The notes beneath the pieces are model-generated. The model saw nothing but the letters and a program-made list of their open reading frames with translations. It was not told the DNA's origin and ran no database searches. Shown here one piece after another: positions 33,452 through 42,046 of a stretch of DNA of 64,000 nt. The DNA is from Pseudarthrobacter oxydans (lineage in GTDB: Bacteria > Actinomycetota > Actinomycetes > Actinomycetales > Micrococcaceae), in the NCBI RefSeq assembly GCF_034258515.1, contig NZ_CP139438.1, positions 4,340,001-4,404,000 of the forward strand. Direction: 5' to 3'. Position numbers and translations under genes: made by a program. Numbering within the stretch: the first letter of the stretch is position 1; each line of letters starts with the position of its first letter.

Positions 33452-34423
33452 ATGACCGACACCCCTGCCTCCAACTCCGTGACCCTCCGCTTCCTCGCCG
33501 CCCCGATGGACGTGGGACACAGCGGCTCGGTGGATGCCGGGACAGTCCTGGAGTGGGTGGACAAGGCCGCGTATGCCGCGGCGGTGGGGTGGGCGAAGTC
33601 CTACTGCGTGACTGCCTATGTGGGAAACATCCATTTCGCCGATCCGGTCAACAGCGGGGACATGGTGGAGGTGGAAGCCACCATCGTCTACACCGGCCGG
33701 TCCTCAATGCACATCCGCACCGTGGTTTCCTCCGGGGATCCCAAGGGCGGTCCGGCCACTATGCGAAGCCAGTGCATGGTGATTTTCGTGGCCGTCGGGG
33801 AAGACGGGAAACCCATCCCGGTGCAGCAGTACGAACCCGTCACCCCGGCGGAAATCGAGCAGCGGGACCACGCCCTGGCCCGGATCAAGGTGCGGGAACA
33901 GATTGTCGAAGCCATGAACCGCCAGGAATATACTGACGCGGGCACGGCCGAACGGGTGACGCTCCGCTTCATGGCTGCGCCCACGGACGTGAACTGGGGC
34001 GGAAAAGTGCACGGCGGGATCGTCATGAAGTGGATCGACGAAGCAGCCTACGTCTGCGCCTCCCGGTACTGCGGCATGAACACAGTGGCCGTATTCTCCG
34101 GCGGCGTCCGGTTCTACCGCCCGTTGCTGATTGGCCACGTTGTGGAGGTGGAAGCCCGCCTGGTGTACACGGGGACGAAGGGCATGCACATCGCAGTCCA
34201 CGTCCGCTCCGGCGATCCCAGGAGCCGCGACATGAACCTCACCACCTATTGCCTGACGGTGATGGTGGCGCGCGACGCCGAAGGCAACTCGGTGCCTATC
34301 CCTGCCTGGATGCCGGTCAGCGAGGAGGACAAGCGGCTGCACGCCCACGCCCGGGAGCTACTCGAGATCCGGGGCACCGCCCCGGGCAACCGCCTGCCGA
34401 ACCACCTGCTGGCGCAGGGCTAA
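33452..34423 (+). CDS. Tandem hotdog acyl-CoA thioesterase
   Basis: 323-residue protein with two hotdog domains (about residues 8-140 and 165-300). The second carries an intact GGKVHGGIVMKWIDEAAYV catalytic helix; the first has the related SGSVDAGTVLEWVDKAAY with Glu replaced by Lys. This is the layout of acyl-CoA hydrolases (BACH-like). The ATG at 33452 gives a natural domain start, although the frame stays open far upstream through the DoxX gene. It converges on dnaB. Confidence 0.85.
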   Translation: MTDTPASNSVTLRFLAAPMDVGHSGSVDAGTVLEWVDKAAYAAAVGWAKSYCVTAYVGNIHFADPVNSGDMVEVEATIVYTGRSSMHIRTVVSSGDPKGGPATMRSQCMVIFVAVGEDGKPIPVQQYEPVTPAEIEQRDHALARIKVREQIVEAMNRQEYTDAGTAERVTLRFMAAPTDVNWGGKVHGGIVMKWIDEAAYVCASRYCGMNTVAVFSGGVRFYRPLLIGHVVEVEARLVYTGTKGMHIAVHVRSGDPRSRDMNLTTYCLTVMVARDAEGNSVPIPAWMPVSEEDKRLHAHARELLEIRGTAPGNRLPNHLLAQG

Positions 34424-34450
34424 GCGCCCCCACCCGCCGGCGCGTGGCTC

Positions 34451-35833
34451 CTAGAAGCCCCCGCCGCCGGCGTCGGCCGCCATGTTGGCAAACCGGGAGT
34501 AATGGCCCTGGAAGGCCACCACGATGTCCTTCGTGGGACCGTTACGGTGCTTCGCAACCAGGATGTCGGCTTCGCCGGCGCGCGGCGACTCCTTGTCATA
34601 GACATCTTCGCGGTGGAGCAGGATCACCATGTCCGCGTCCTGCTCGATGGATCCGGATTCACGGAGGTCCGAAACCATGGGCCGCTTGTCCTGGCGCTGC
34701 TCAGAGCCACGGTTCAGCTGGGACAGTGCGATGACCGGGACCTGCAGTTCCTTGGCCAGGAGCTTCAGCGCGCGCGAAAACTCGGATACTTCCTGCTGGC
34801 GGGACTCCACCTTCTTGCCGGAGCTCATGAGCTGCAGGTAGTCGAGGATCACCAGCTTGAGATCATGCTGCTGCTTCAGGCGCCGGCATTTTGCCCGGAT
34901 CTCCATCAGGGACATGTTGGGGCTGTCGTCAATGAACAGCGGGGCGTCGTTCATCCGGCCCATGGTGGTGGCGATCTTGGACCATTGCTCGTCCTTGATG
35001 GTTCCCTTGCGGAGATCCTGCAGACCGATGGTTGCCTCCGCGGAGAGGAGGCGCATGGCGATTTCGTTCCGGCCCATTTCGAGGGAGAACATCACCGTGG
35101 AGAGGTTGTTCTTGATGGCAGCGGAGCGGGCAAAATCCAGTGCGAAGGTGGACTTACCCACTGCCGGGCGGGCGGCGATGACGATCATCTGGCCCGGGTG
35201 CAGTCCGTGGGTGAGCTCATCCAGCTCGTAGAACCCCGTGGGGACGCCGGTCATTCCCTCGCCGCGGTGCCCGGAGGCCTCGATCTCGTCCACTGTGGAC
35301 TCCATGACGTCCTTGAGGACAACGTAATCCTCGGCAGTGCGACGCTCGGCCACGGCGTAGACCTCGGCCTGGGCCTGGTTGACCAGGTCCTCCACCTCAC
35401 CGTCCGAGCCGTAGCCCAGCTGGACGATCTTGGTTCCGGCATTGACCAGGCGCCGGAGGACGGCGCGCTCAGCAACGATTTCGGCGTAGTAGCCGGCGTT
35501 GGCCGCCGTGGGGACGGTCTGGATCAACTCATGCAGGTAGGCGGGGCCGCCGATCCGGTTGATCTCGGCACGCTTGGTCAGTTCGTCCGAGACGGTAACA
35601 GCGTCCGCCGGTTCGCCGCGGCCGTAGAGGTCGATAATGGCTTCGTAGATGGTTTCGTGGGCGGGGCGGTAAAAGTCCTGTCCCCGGAGAATTTCCACCA
35701 CGTCGGCAATGGCATCCTTGGACAGCATCATGCCGCCCAGGACGGATTGCTCGGCAGGGATGTCCTGCGGTGGCTTTCGGCTCGCGTCTGATCCGCGGGT
35801 TGTTTCGACCGGGTCAAGATGCGCGATTGACAA
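34451..35833 (-). CDS. dnaB: Replicative DNA helicase DnaB
   Basis: 460-residue hexameric helicase. The N-terminal primase-binding domain (PPQDIPAEQSVLGGMMLS) precedes the RecA-like ATPase with Walker A ARPAVGKST, Walker B LVILDYLQLM, and the ALSQLNRGSEQR and DLRESGSIEQDADMV motifs. No intein is present. The start is a TTG (35833) eight bases after GGAGG; the usual actinobacterial start MSIAHL fits. Its upstream region holds a cluster of DnaA boxes. In related genomes it follows rplI directly; here about 3 kb of other genes intervene. Confidence 0.95.
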   Translation of the reverse strand: MSIAHLDPVETTRGSDASRKPPQDIPAEQSVLGGMMLSKDAIADVVEILRGQDFYRPAHETIYEAIIDLYGRGEPADAVTVSDELTKRAEINRIGGPAYLHELIQTVPTAANAGYYAEIVAERAVLRRLVNAGTKIVQLGYGSDGEVEDLVNQAQAEVYAVAERRTAEDYVVLKDVMESTVDEIEASGHRGEGMTGVPTGFYELDELTHGLHPGQMIVIAARPAVGKSTFALDFARSAAIKNNLSTVMFSLEMGRNEIAMRLLSAEATIGLQDLRKGTIKDEQWSKIATTMGRMNDAPLFIDDSPNMSLMEIRAKCRRLKQQHDLKLVILDYLQLMSSGKKVESRQQEVSEFSRALKLLAKELQVPVIALSQLNRGSEQRQDKRPMVSDLRESGSIEQDADMVILLHREDVYDKESPRAGEADILVAKHRNGPTKDIVVAFQGHYSRFANMAADAGGGGF

Positions 35834-35997
35834 AATTGCCGTCCTCCATGTGAGCCGGGACCTGAGGTCCCGGCGGTGATCCATCCTGGTGTGGCGTTGC
35901 CCGAAGACCGCGCACCGCTACCTGTTCAGGTCTACCAGCAGGGTGTGACAACGCGGGGCCACGCCCTCCGGAGACGGCATGGCGCGAGTTATCCCCA

Positions 35998-36465
35998 CTA
36001 TCCACAGGTTTTCCACAGCGGGCGATTTCTTCCGGATCCGGCGGCTCCACAAGCTGCCTTCAGCAGCTAAAGCGGAACCAGCAGGACCCTGAAGAACAGG
36101 TACCCCGCTACGCTAGCCCCCTCCGCTCCAGCTGCAAAGCCAGCGGTGCCCGGGCCCTGTGGACAACCTGTGCACTAAGGGGCATAGCTTGTGCACAGCC
36201 TGTGGGAAAGGTTGTGGACAGCAAAAACCTTTACCGGGTGATATGCGCTTGACCTGCGGAAACATTAGCACCAGCATGTGGAGTAAATATTTCTTCCCGG
36301 GAATTTCATCCACAGCCTATATGGCCGCCAGTGGCCTTAGGTCGCCGCGCGGCGGGCAGTGACCCAGTTCATCTGCGAACCCGTGGCCTTCGTCATATGC
36401 CGCTGCGGATGTCTGGCGTCGGGCAGGCCCCCCATATGCACAACAGTGAATATTGCTGTGGATAA
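35998..36465. promoter_or_regulatory. DnaA-box cluster between dnaB and the next gene
   Basis: The 657-bp gap 35834-36490 carries no gene but at least seven 9-mers within two mismatches of TTATCCACA/TTGTCCACA: 35998-36006 (+), 36009-36017 (+), 36158-36166 (-, exact TTGTCCACA), 36189-36197 (+), 36213-36221 (-), 36306-36314 (+) and 36457-36465 (-, exact TTATCCACA). An AT-rich patch lies at about 36282-36308. It looks like a DnaA-binding locus that may control dnaB; no dnaA or dnaN gene is near. Confidence 0.65.
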
Positions 36466-36490
36466 ACAGGAACTGGCATAAGCTCTATGT

Positions 36491-36766
36491 ATGGGCGAAC
36501 TACTGCTGGTTCTGCTGCCGGCGATCGTCTTGGCGGCGCTTATTTGGGGGCTTGCCACGGCCCTCAGCCCACGCGATTCAGGCGTATCCGACGCCGAGAA
36601 ATACCAGCGGGACCTCGCCGAACGTTCAGCCCGGCACTATGCCGCGCAGGTCCAGGCGGCCACCGCCGCGCGGGCCCGCCTCGAGGCCATTACGCGGCCA
36701 AGCCAGAACGCCCAGGCGATGCACTCAGATCTGGCTGCCACCAGGAAGTACACAGAACGGCAATGA
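36491..36766 (+). CDS. Small membrane-anchored protein of unknown function
   Basis: 91-residue protein with one N-terminal hydrophobic helix (GELLLVLLPAIVLAALIWGL) and a charged helical tail rich in Ala, Arg and Gln (RSARHYAAQVQAATAARARL), likely a cytoplasmic coiled segment. No family is recognised. It overlaps the next gene by 4 bp (ATGA), so the two are co-translated. Confidence 0.7.
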   Translation: MGELLLVLLPAIVLAALIWGLATALSPRDSGVSDAEKYQRDLAERSARHYAAQVQAATAARARLEAITRPSQNAQAMHSDLAATRKYTERQ

Positions 36767-37341
36767 AAATGGAATCGCTCGTGATCCCTGTCCTTATCCT
36801 CCTGGCCGTGGCTGCCGGAGTCTCCCTGGCTGCCCGCGCCATCAGCAGGCGAAAGGCTTCCGCCGGTGCGGCATCCACGTCGCCGCCCGTCAGTTCCGCC
36901 GAGCTCGCCCGCCAGGCGGCCACGAAACTCTCCGAGGACCAACACCGGCGGCTATATGCCCTGATTGCCCAAGGCCAGGCCATGGCCGCCATCAAGCTCT
37001 ACTACGAGGTCACCGGGGATGGGCTGCGCGCGTCACGCGATGCCGTCGGTGCGCTGGCCGCCCACCCCCAGCCCTACCGGGGCCCCGAGGCAGTGCCGCC
37101 GGCCACTGAGGACGACGAGGACGATGAGCCGCAGCGGTTCCCTTACCGCTACCGGGCCATTGCGAGTAAAGGCGACGTAACCCGCGAGGTCAGCAGCAAT
37201 ATGCTCAACGACGAGATCTACGGCCGCATCCGCACCCTGGCCCGCAATGGGGACACCGAGGCGGCTGCCACCGCCCTTACCCGCCATTCCGATATCTCCA
37301 TGAAGCAGGCCAGGGAGTTCATCGAACTGCTGGACGACTAA
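36763..37341 (+). CDS. Membrane-anchored protein with L7/L12 C-terminal-like domain
   Basis: 192-residue protein with an N-terminal helix (about residues 4-24, SLVIPVLILLAVAAGVSLAA) and a cytoplasmic region. Residues about 65-100 (ALIAQGQAMAAIKLYYEVTG...LRASRDAVGAL) resemble the C-terminal domain of ribosomal protein L7/L12, including the K(L/Y)..(E/D)..G.GL..(A/S)..AV pattern. A second, weaker copy of the motif lies near the C-terminus (ARNGDTEAAATALTRHSDIS). An acidic EDDEDDE stretch links the two. It overlaps the preceding membrane protein gene. Function is unknown. Confidence 0.7.
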   Translation: MKMESLVIPVLILLAVAAGVSLAARAISRRKASAGAASTSPPVSSAELARQAATKLSEDQHRRLYALIAQGQAMAAIKLYYEVTGDGLRASRDAVGALAAHPQPYRGPEAVPPATEDDEDDEPQRFPYRYRAIASKGDVTREVSSNMLNDEIYGRIRTLARNGDTEAAATALTRHSDISMKQAREFIELLDD

Positions 37342-37416
37342 GCCCGGCTGGACTCGTGAAAGGGCCTACTGGAAGTTGGCTTCGCTCGCGGCGGGGAACT
37401 CTCGCGGCGGGGAACT

Positions 37417-38043
37417 TCAGGCGTTTCCGGAGATGCCCGCCAGCAGCTGCTCGAATGGCAGTGACTCCATGGGAACATGCTTCCGGCCCGGCTGGGACCC
37501 CTCCATCAGGCGGGTAAATTCGCCGGCAGCGCGGTCGATGCGGGCGGCAAGGGAGGACCCGTCGTCGTCGGCGGTTCCCCAGTCCTGCGGGCCGGCGAAG
37601 ACGCCCGTGGGCGCAATCCTGGCGCGCAGGTAGCTGAAGAGCGGGCGGAGCGCGTAGTCCAGGACCATCTGGTGGCGCTCGGTGCCGCCGGTGGCGCCGA
37701 GCAGGACGGCCTTGCCGTCCAAGGACTTGGGGTCGAGGACGTCGATGAAGGATTTGAACAGGCCACTGTAGGACGCGCTGAACACAGGCGTCACGGCGAT
37801 GATCCCGTCGGCGGCTTCCACCCCTGCGATGACCTCTGCGAGGCGCGGAGCAGCGTAGCCGGTGACGAAGTTGTTGGCGATGTCCACGGCAAGGTCCCGG
37901 AGTTCGACGACGTCCACGGTCACGTCATAGCCGGCCGCGCCCAACTGACGTTCAGCCGACACTGCCAGCTGGTCGGCAAGCAGGCGGCTCGACGACGGCA
38001 CGCCCAAGCCGGCGGAAAGGACTGTGATACGGCGGGTTTCCAT
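37417..38043 (-). CDS. NADPH-dependent FMN reductase
   Basis: 208-residue flavodoxin-like reductase. The N-terminus RITVLSAGLGVPSSSRLLAD is the FMN-binding P-loop, with ITPVFSASYSGLFKSF-like VTPVFSASYSGLFKSF and LGATGGTERHQMVLDY typical of CE1759-type FMN reductases. I chose the ATG at 38043; a longer in-frame start at 38337 would run through an operator. Such enzymes reduce FMN or quinones, often under MarR control. Confidence 0.85.
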   Translation of the reverse strand: METRRITVLSAGLGVPSSSRLLADQLAVSAERQLGAAGYDVTVDVVELRDLAVDIANNFVTGYAAPRLAEVIAGVEAADGIIAVTPVFSASYSGLFKSFIDVLDPKSLDGKAVLLGATGGTERHQMVLDYALRPLFSYLRARIAPTGVFAGPQDWGTADDDGSSLAARIDRAAGEFTRLMEGSQPGRKHVPMESLPFEQLLAGISGNA

Positions 38044-38080
38044 GACGGTCTCCTGTTGCTCGGTAGTTCGTATACAAGTT

Positions 38081-38096
38081 ACATGCATTTGCATGT
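38081..38096. promoter_or_regulatory. Palindromic MarR-type operator upstream of the FMN reductase
   Basis: ACATGCA (38081-38087) and TGCATGT (38090-38096) form a perfect 7-bp inverted repeat around TT, 38 bp before the reductase start. The sequence is AT-rich against its surroundings, as expected for a repressor site. Confidence 0.6.
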
Positions 38097-38260
38097 TTAC
38101 ATCCATACAGGCAAACCGGGGAACGTGCCAGGTTATTCCCTTGTCCCGCCGGGGAGTAGAATCGCGGCAGGCTGGGTCGTCGTCGCAGCCGGTGCCTGGC
38201 GGTCCGATGCGACACCTTCTGTATGTTTGCGCAGGGTCTGCCCGATCGAAAGTCACCACC

Positions 38261-38806
38261 ATGCTCAGTAAACTCAGCCCATTCGTCACCGCGCTCCTCC
38301 TCGGCGGCCTCGCCGTCACCGGAGCTGCCCCCGCCAACGCGGAGCTCGTGGAACGCTACAGCCTCGATTTTTCGACCAGCGGACTAAACGACGACTTCTG
38401 CGGTTCGGGGCTGCAGGTCGCATTCACCTATGACCGGACCGGTTCGGGCTCAACCATGACCCGCGGCGAGGATAGCCTGCTGTGGGTTCAGGAGAAGCTC
38501 AGGATCGTCCAGACATTCACGTACAACGGGATGACCGTGACCGACATCCAGCCGAACACGCTCGCCAAAGACCTCAAGATCGTCGACAACGGGGACGGGA
38601 CGCTCAGCATCACCGTGCTGCTCACCGGAGAGAATCGGCTGATTGGAAGTGACGGCAAGATCCTCGCCAAGGGCGACGGCCAGGTCCGCAGGCTCCTCAC
38701 CATCGACCAGGCGTCGGGCAACGTGATCAGCGACGAGCTGATTTTCGGTTCTACGGGTACGAACGACGACTTCTGCGAAGCAATCCTGGCTCACTGGGGC
38801 GTCTGA
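38261..38806 (+). CDS. Small secreted protein of unknown function
   Basis: 181-residue exported protein. A signal peptide (MLSKLSPFVTALLLGGLAVTGAAPANA) is cut near residue 27. The mature part is beta-rich (YDRTGSGSTMTRG, VDNGDGTLSITVLL, GQVRRLLTIDQASGNV). The motif NDDFC occurs twice, once near the start and once near the end of the mature protein, so the two cysteines may pair. No family is recognised. The ribosome-binding site is weak. It lies between the FMN reductase and rplI, unlike the usual dnaB-rplI layout, and may be acquired DNA. Confidence 0.6.
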   Translation: MLSKLSPFVTALLLGGLAVTGAAPANAELVERYSLDFSTSGLNDDFCGSGLQVAFTYDRTGSGSTMTRGEDSLLWVQEKLRIVQTFTYNGMTVTDIQPNTLAKDLKIVDNGDGTLSITVLLTGENRLIGSDGKILAKGDGQVRRLLTIDQASGNVISDELIFGSTGTNDDFCEAILAHWGV

Positions 38807-38839
38807 CCCGGTTGGCCCGTCCACGGTCCAAAGACAAGA

Positions 38840-38872
38840 GACCCCCGCTGCCGGGATCCGGCGACGGGGGTC
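38840..38872. terminator. Terminator between the secreted-protein gene and rplI
   Basis: GACCCCCG (38840-38847) pairs with CGGGGGTC (38865-38872), with further internal GC pairing. It would end the rpsF-rplI operon on the minus strand and the small secreted gene on the plus strand. Confidence 0.65.
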
Positions 38873-38904
38873 TTTGTACAGTCAGGACTGTTGAGTCGTT
38901 ATGA

Positions 38905-39357
38905 CTACTTGCCTGCCACTACATCGAGTTCGATGACAGCGGCAACATCCTCGTGCAGACGGACGTTGGCCTGGTACGAACCAACCGACTTGATGTGGAC
39001 CGGCAGTTCAACCTTGCGCTTGTCGATGCGGCCAAGGCCAGCGGCCTCAACAGCGTCAGCGACGTCGCCCTGCTTGACGGTGCCGAACAGGCGTCCGGTT
39101 TCGCCAGCCTTGACGACGAGCTTGACCGGCTTGGACTGCAGTGCAGCAGCCTGCTTCTGAGCGTCTTCCAGGGAAGCGTGCTCGCGGGCAGCGCGGGCAG
39201 CCTTGATGGACTCAACCTGCTTTTCGCCGCCCTTCGACCAGGTCAGGGCGAAGTTGCGGGGCAGCAGGTAGTTACGGGCGTAACCGTCCTTGACCTCGAC
39301 AACGTCGCCAGCAGCACCGAGTCCGGTTACTTCGTGGGTCAGAATGAGCTTTGCCAT
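38905..39357 (-). CDS. rplI: 50S ribosomal protein L9
   Basis: 150-residue L9: [35 protein letters not shown] matches the RNA-binding N-terminal domain, with the long central helix and the beta-rich C-terminal domain ([16 protein letters not shown]). It is the last gene of rpsF-ssb-rpsR-rplI, 17 bp after rpsR. Confidence 0.97.
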   Translation of the reverse strand: MAKLILTHEVTGLGAAGDVVEVKDGYARNYLLPRNFALTWSKGGEKQVESIKAARAAREHASLEDAQKQAAALQSKPVKLVVKAGETGRLFGTVKQGDVADAVEAAGLGRIDKRKVELPVHIKSVGSYQANVRLHEDVAAVIELDVVAGK

Positions 39358-39374
39358 GTTAGTTAATCCCTTCC

Positions 39375-39614
39375 TTAGCCGCGGCCAGCGCCGGAGTAAG
39401 GCAGCAGAGCAACTTCGCGGGCGTTCTTGATTGCCTGGGCGATCTTGCGCTGTTCCTGCACCGTAACGCCAGTGACGCGACGGGCGCGGATCTTTCCGCG
39501 GTCGGAGATGAACTTGCGCAGCAATGCTACGTCCTTGTAGTCGATGACAGTGATGTCAGCGGCCTTCAAGGGGTTGGACTTTGGTTTGGGCTTACGGAGT
39601 TCAGCCTTAGCCAT
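39375..39614 (-). CDS. rpsR: 30S ribosomal protein S18
   Basis: 79-residue S18, ending in the usual [20 protein letters not shown] tail; the core [19 protein letters not shown] binds S6 and 16S rRNA. It has no zinc-type cysteine set, so it is the Zn-independent (C-) form, the type induced under zinc limitation in some actinobacteria. Confidence 0.95.
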   Translation of the reverse strand: MAKAELRKPKPKSNPLKAADITVIDYKDVALLRKFISDRGKIRARRVTGVTVQEQRKIAQAIKNAREVALLPYSGAGRG

Positions 39615-39637
39615 CGTGGAGCTCCTATTCTAGGGAG

Positions 39638-39729
39638 CCCGTGGATGTTGATCCACGGGATGGTGGTGGTCCGACGGCGGCAGCCGCCTTGGTGCGCTTT
39701 GGCACTGTGGCGGGCCCCGGCGTCGGACC
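39638..39729 (-). promoter_or_regulatory. Structured intercistronic region between ssb and rpsR
   Basis: Two hairpins lie in this 128-bp gap: a 9-bp stem at 39638-39646/39651-39659 with a GTTG loop, and an outer 9-bp stem at 39668-39676/39721-39729. They may be an S6/S18 autoregulation site or mRNA-processing hairpins; this is inference from structure. Confidence 0.4.
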
Positions 39730-39742
39730 TTAATGGGGTGTG

Positions 39743-40318
39743 TTAGAAGGGAGGTTCGGAATCGGGGCCGTTGCCCCAGCCACCTGCACTGGACACGCCG
39801 GGCGTAGCCCAGGGATCGTCCTGCGCAGCCTGCTGGTTGCCGCCGCCCCAGCCTCCACCGGAGTTGCCGCCCTGGTTTCCACCAGAGTTGCCGCCTCCGA
39901 AGCCACCGCCGCTGTTGCCGCCGCCGAAGCCGCCCTGGCCACCCGCGCCGGAGCGCTGGGTGCGGTTGACCTTGGCATTGGCATAGCGCAGGCTGGGGCC
40001 GATTTCGTCGACCTCAAGCTCGATAACGGTGCGCTTTTCGCCTTCTTTGGTTTCGTAGGAACGGCTCTTCAGGCGGCCGGTAACGATCACGCGCATGCCC
40101 TTGGTGAGGGACTCGGCGACGTTCTCGGCTGCTTCACGCCAGACAGCCGCGCGGAGGAACAGGGTTTCCCCGTCCTTCCACTCGTTGGACTGGCGGTCAA
40201 AGGTACGCGGGGTGGAAGCGATGGTGAAGTTCGCTACTGCCGAACCTGACGGTGTGAACCGCAATTCCGGGTCATTGGTGAGATTACCGATGACCGTAAT
40301 GGTGGTTTCGCCTGCCAT
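39743..40318 (-). CDS. ssb: Single-stranded DNA-binding protein
   Basis: 191-residue SSB. The OB fold occupies about residues 1-120 ([43 protein letters not shown]), followed by a Gly/Asn-rich disordered linker with GGGNSGG repeats and the acidic tip DSEPPF that recruits replication partners. It lies between rpsF and rpsR, the standard position. Confidence 0.96.
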   Translation of the reverse strand: MAGETTITVIGNLTNDPELRFTPSGSAVANFTIASTPRTFDRQSNEWKDGETLFLRAAVWREAAENVAESLTKGMRVIVTGRLKSRSYETKEGEKRTVIELEVDEIGPSLRYANAKVNRTQRSGAGGQGGFGGGNSGGGFGGGNSGGNQGGNSGGGWGGGNQQAAQDDPWATPGVSSAGGWGNGPDSEPPF

Positions 40319-40388
40319 CTACTGCCTCCTTGTTCGATCCTGTGAAGAGTGCGTTCCTGCGGGTGAAGAATGAAGATCAGTGCTGAAA

Positions 40389-40694
40389 TTACTCAGCAAC
40401 AACCTTCTGCTCTTCGGGGCGGGTGATCTTGGTGCGCATGATGGTCTCGTTAAGAGACAACTGGCGGTCAAGTTCCTTGGCGGTTTCCGGCTTGGCGGTG
40501 AAGTTCACCACGGCGTAGATTCCTTCGGACTTTTTCTTGATTTCGTAAGCCAGGCGGCGTCGGCCCCAAATGTCAACCTTCTCGATGGTTCCACCATCGT
40601 TGGTGATGACGTTCAGGAACTTCTGAAGCGACGGCTCAACGGTACGCTCTTCGACCTCGGGGTCGATGATTACCATCAATTCGTAAGGACGCAT
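40389..40694 (-). CDS. rpsF: 30S ribosomal protein S6
   Basis: 101-residue S6: [41 protein letters not shown] and the C-terminal [10 protein letters not shown] are standard. The start at 40694 matches the family; an in-frame ATG at 40706 adds four residues. It is the first gene of the operon; the 248-bp gap to the convergent-looking upstream gene at 40943 would hold its promoter. No further gene is seen in that gap. Confidence 0.96.
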   Translation of the reverse strand: MRPYELMVIIDPEVEERTVEPSLQKFLNVITNDGGTIEKVDIWGRRRLAYEIKKKSEGIYAVVNFTAKPETAKELDRQLSLNETIMRTKITRPEEQKVVAE

Positions 40695-40942
40695 ATGTGA
40701 ACCCACCTCCTTTGGGCTAAGCGGTTACGGCATTTCCGTAACAGGAGGTTCATTTGCGATTCCGTGCGATGCCCCGCCAGAAGGGAGGCAGGGCGCAGCA
40801 CAGACTTCACCATCTTAGTGCATGTGGCCCGGATAGGCGATTTGCTCCTGACCCAAGGTTAGGCGGCCGGCAACGGCCCGGAAAGCGCTGGTGCGGCGAT
40901 GTGGAAAACTCCCACGGCCGGGAAGCCCCTATCATCTGACGT

Positions 40943-41989
40943 ATGGGTAAACATTTGGTCGCCCTTGGCGCAGCGGCAATCTTCCTGGGCGGCTGCTCGG
41001 CCCCTCCACCTCCACCTCTGCCCCCGACAGCAACGGTGACTGCGCCAGCGGACGACGCAGCAACCACCCCGGCCACAACCGACGGCGGAGGGACCACCCA
41101 GCAAGCGTCCACTGACGCTTTCGATTTCGCCGCAGCAGGGGACATCAACCCGGAAGGGAACACGTCCGCGGCGTCGCCCAGTGGCAGGAACGCCGCGTCC
41201 ATTGTCGCCGGCCTGAACGACGGCACGCTGGACAACTTCATCGCTTTGGGTGACTTTCAGTACGACAAGTCCGTGTGCTCCGCGCTCGGCGCTTATGACC
41301 AGCTGTGGGGACCGGCCAAGTCCAAAACATACTGGGCGGCAGGACCGAACCACGACGTCAAGCCCGGCACGAACGATGAGCTGGACAAGTATATGAACGG
41401 TGAGTGCGTCTCCGCCACGAAAAGCGCAACCAACGGCCACCTTGGCCGATTCGTGGACGCCCTCGAATGGTACTCATTCGATAAGGGCAACTGGCATTTC
41501 CTGGTAGCCCCTACCGCCACCTGGCGGTATGACGCGACGCGCGCGCGGGCCATGACGCATGAAATGGATGCCGACCTCAAGGCAGCCAGGGCAGCCGGCA
41601 AGCATCTGGCCGTCGTTTACCATGACCCCTACTTCACTTCTGACACATCCAGCCATGACCGCTTCGCTGAGGCCAAACCGTGGATTGATGTGTTCTGGAC
41701 AAACCGGGTCCGGATACTGCTTTCGGGCAGCCAACACAATTATGAGCGAACGTGCCCCGTGAACAACGCGGACCAGTGCGTTGCGGACGGGATGCAGCAA
41801 TTCCAGGTGTCCACTGGTGGAATCGGCCTCCGGGAATTCACCGGCAGCCCCTCTTATGTGCAGAAGAGGTTTAGCGACACATGGGGTCACCTAAGAATGA
41901 GCCTTAAGGCTGACGGCTCTTATACATGGGAATTCCGTGCTGTTTCCGGCGGAATGCAGACTGACAGCGGGTCACGAAGCGGGGGCTGA
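40943..41989 (+). CDS. Lipoprotein with degenerate purple-acid-phosphatase-like domain
   Basis: 348-residue lipoprotein: a short signal peptide with lipobox FLGGC (Cys18), a Pro/Thr-rich linker (to about 55) and a calcineurin-like phosphatase domain. The metal motifs are present but altered: GDINPE, ALGDFQYD, PNHD where GNH(D/E) is usual, VVYHDPYF, and GSQHNYER where GHxHxYER is usual, so one metal-binding histidine is serine. It may be a weak enzyme or a binding protein. It is divergent from rpsF and converges on the surface glycan cluster. Confidence 0.75.
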   Translation: MGKHLVALGAAAIFLGGCSAPPPPPLPPTATVTAPADDAATTPATTDGGGTTQQASTDAFDFAAAGDINPEGNTSAASPSGRNAASIVAGLNDGTLDNFIALGDFQYDKSVCSALGAYDQLWGPAKSKTYWAAGPNHDVKPGTNDELDKYMNGECVSATKSATNGHLGRFVDALEWYSFDKGNWHFLVAPTATWRYDATRARAMTHEMDADLKAARAAGKHLAVVYHDPYFTSDTSSHDRFAEAKPWIDVFWTNRVRILLSGSQHNYERTCPVNNADQCVADGMQQFQVSTGGIGLREFTGSPSYVQKRFSDTWGHLRMSLKADGSYTWEFRAVSGGMQTDSGSRSGG

Positions 41990-42046
41990 TTCAACGCCAG
42001 GGTAGGTGGGCCGGGACCTCGCCACGTGGGTGTGCACCCCGCCCGG

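Noticed and set aside
35998..36465. Chromosomal origin oriC
   Set aside because: DnaA boxes are present, but no dnaA, dnaN, recF or rpmH is near, so I call only a DnaA-box cluster.
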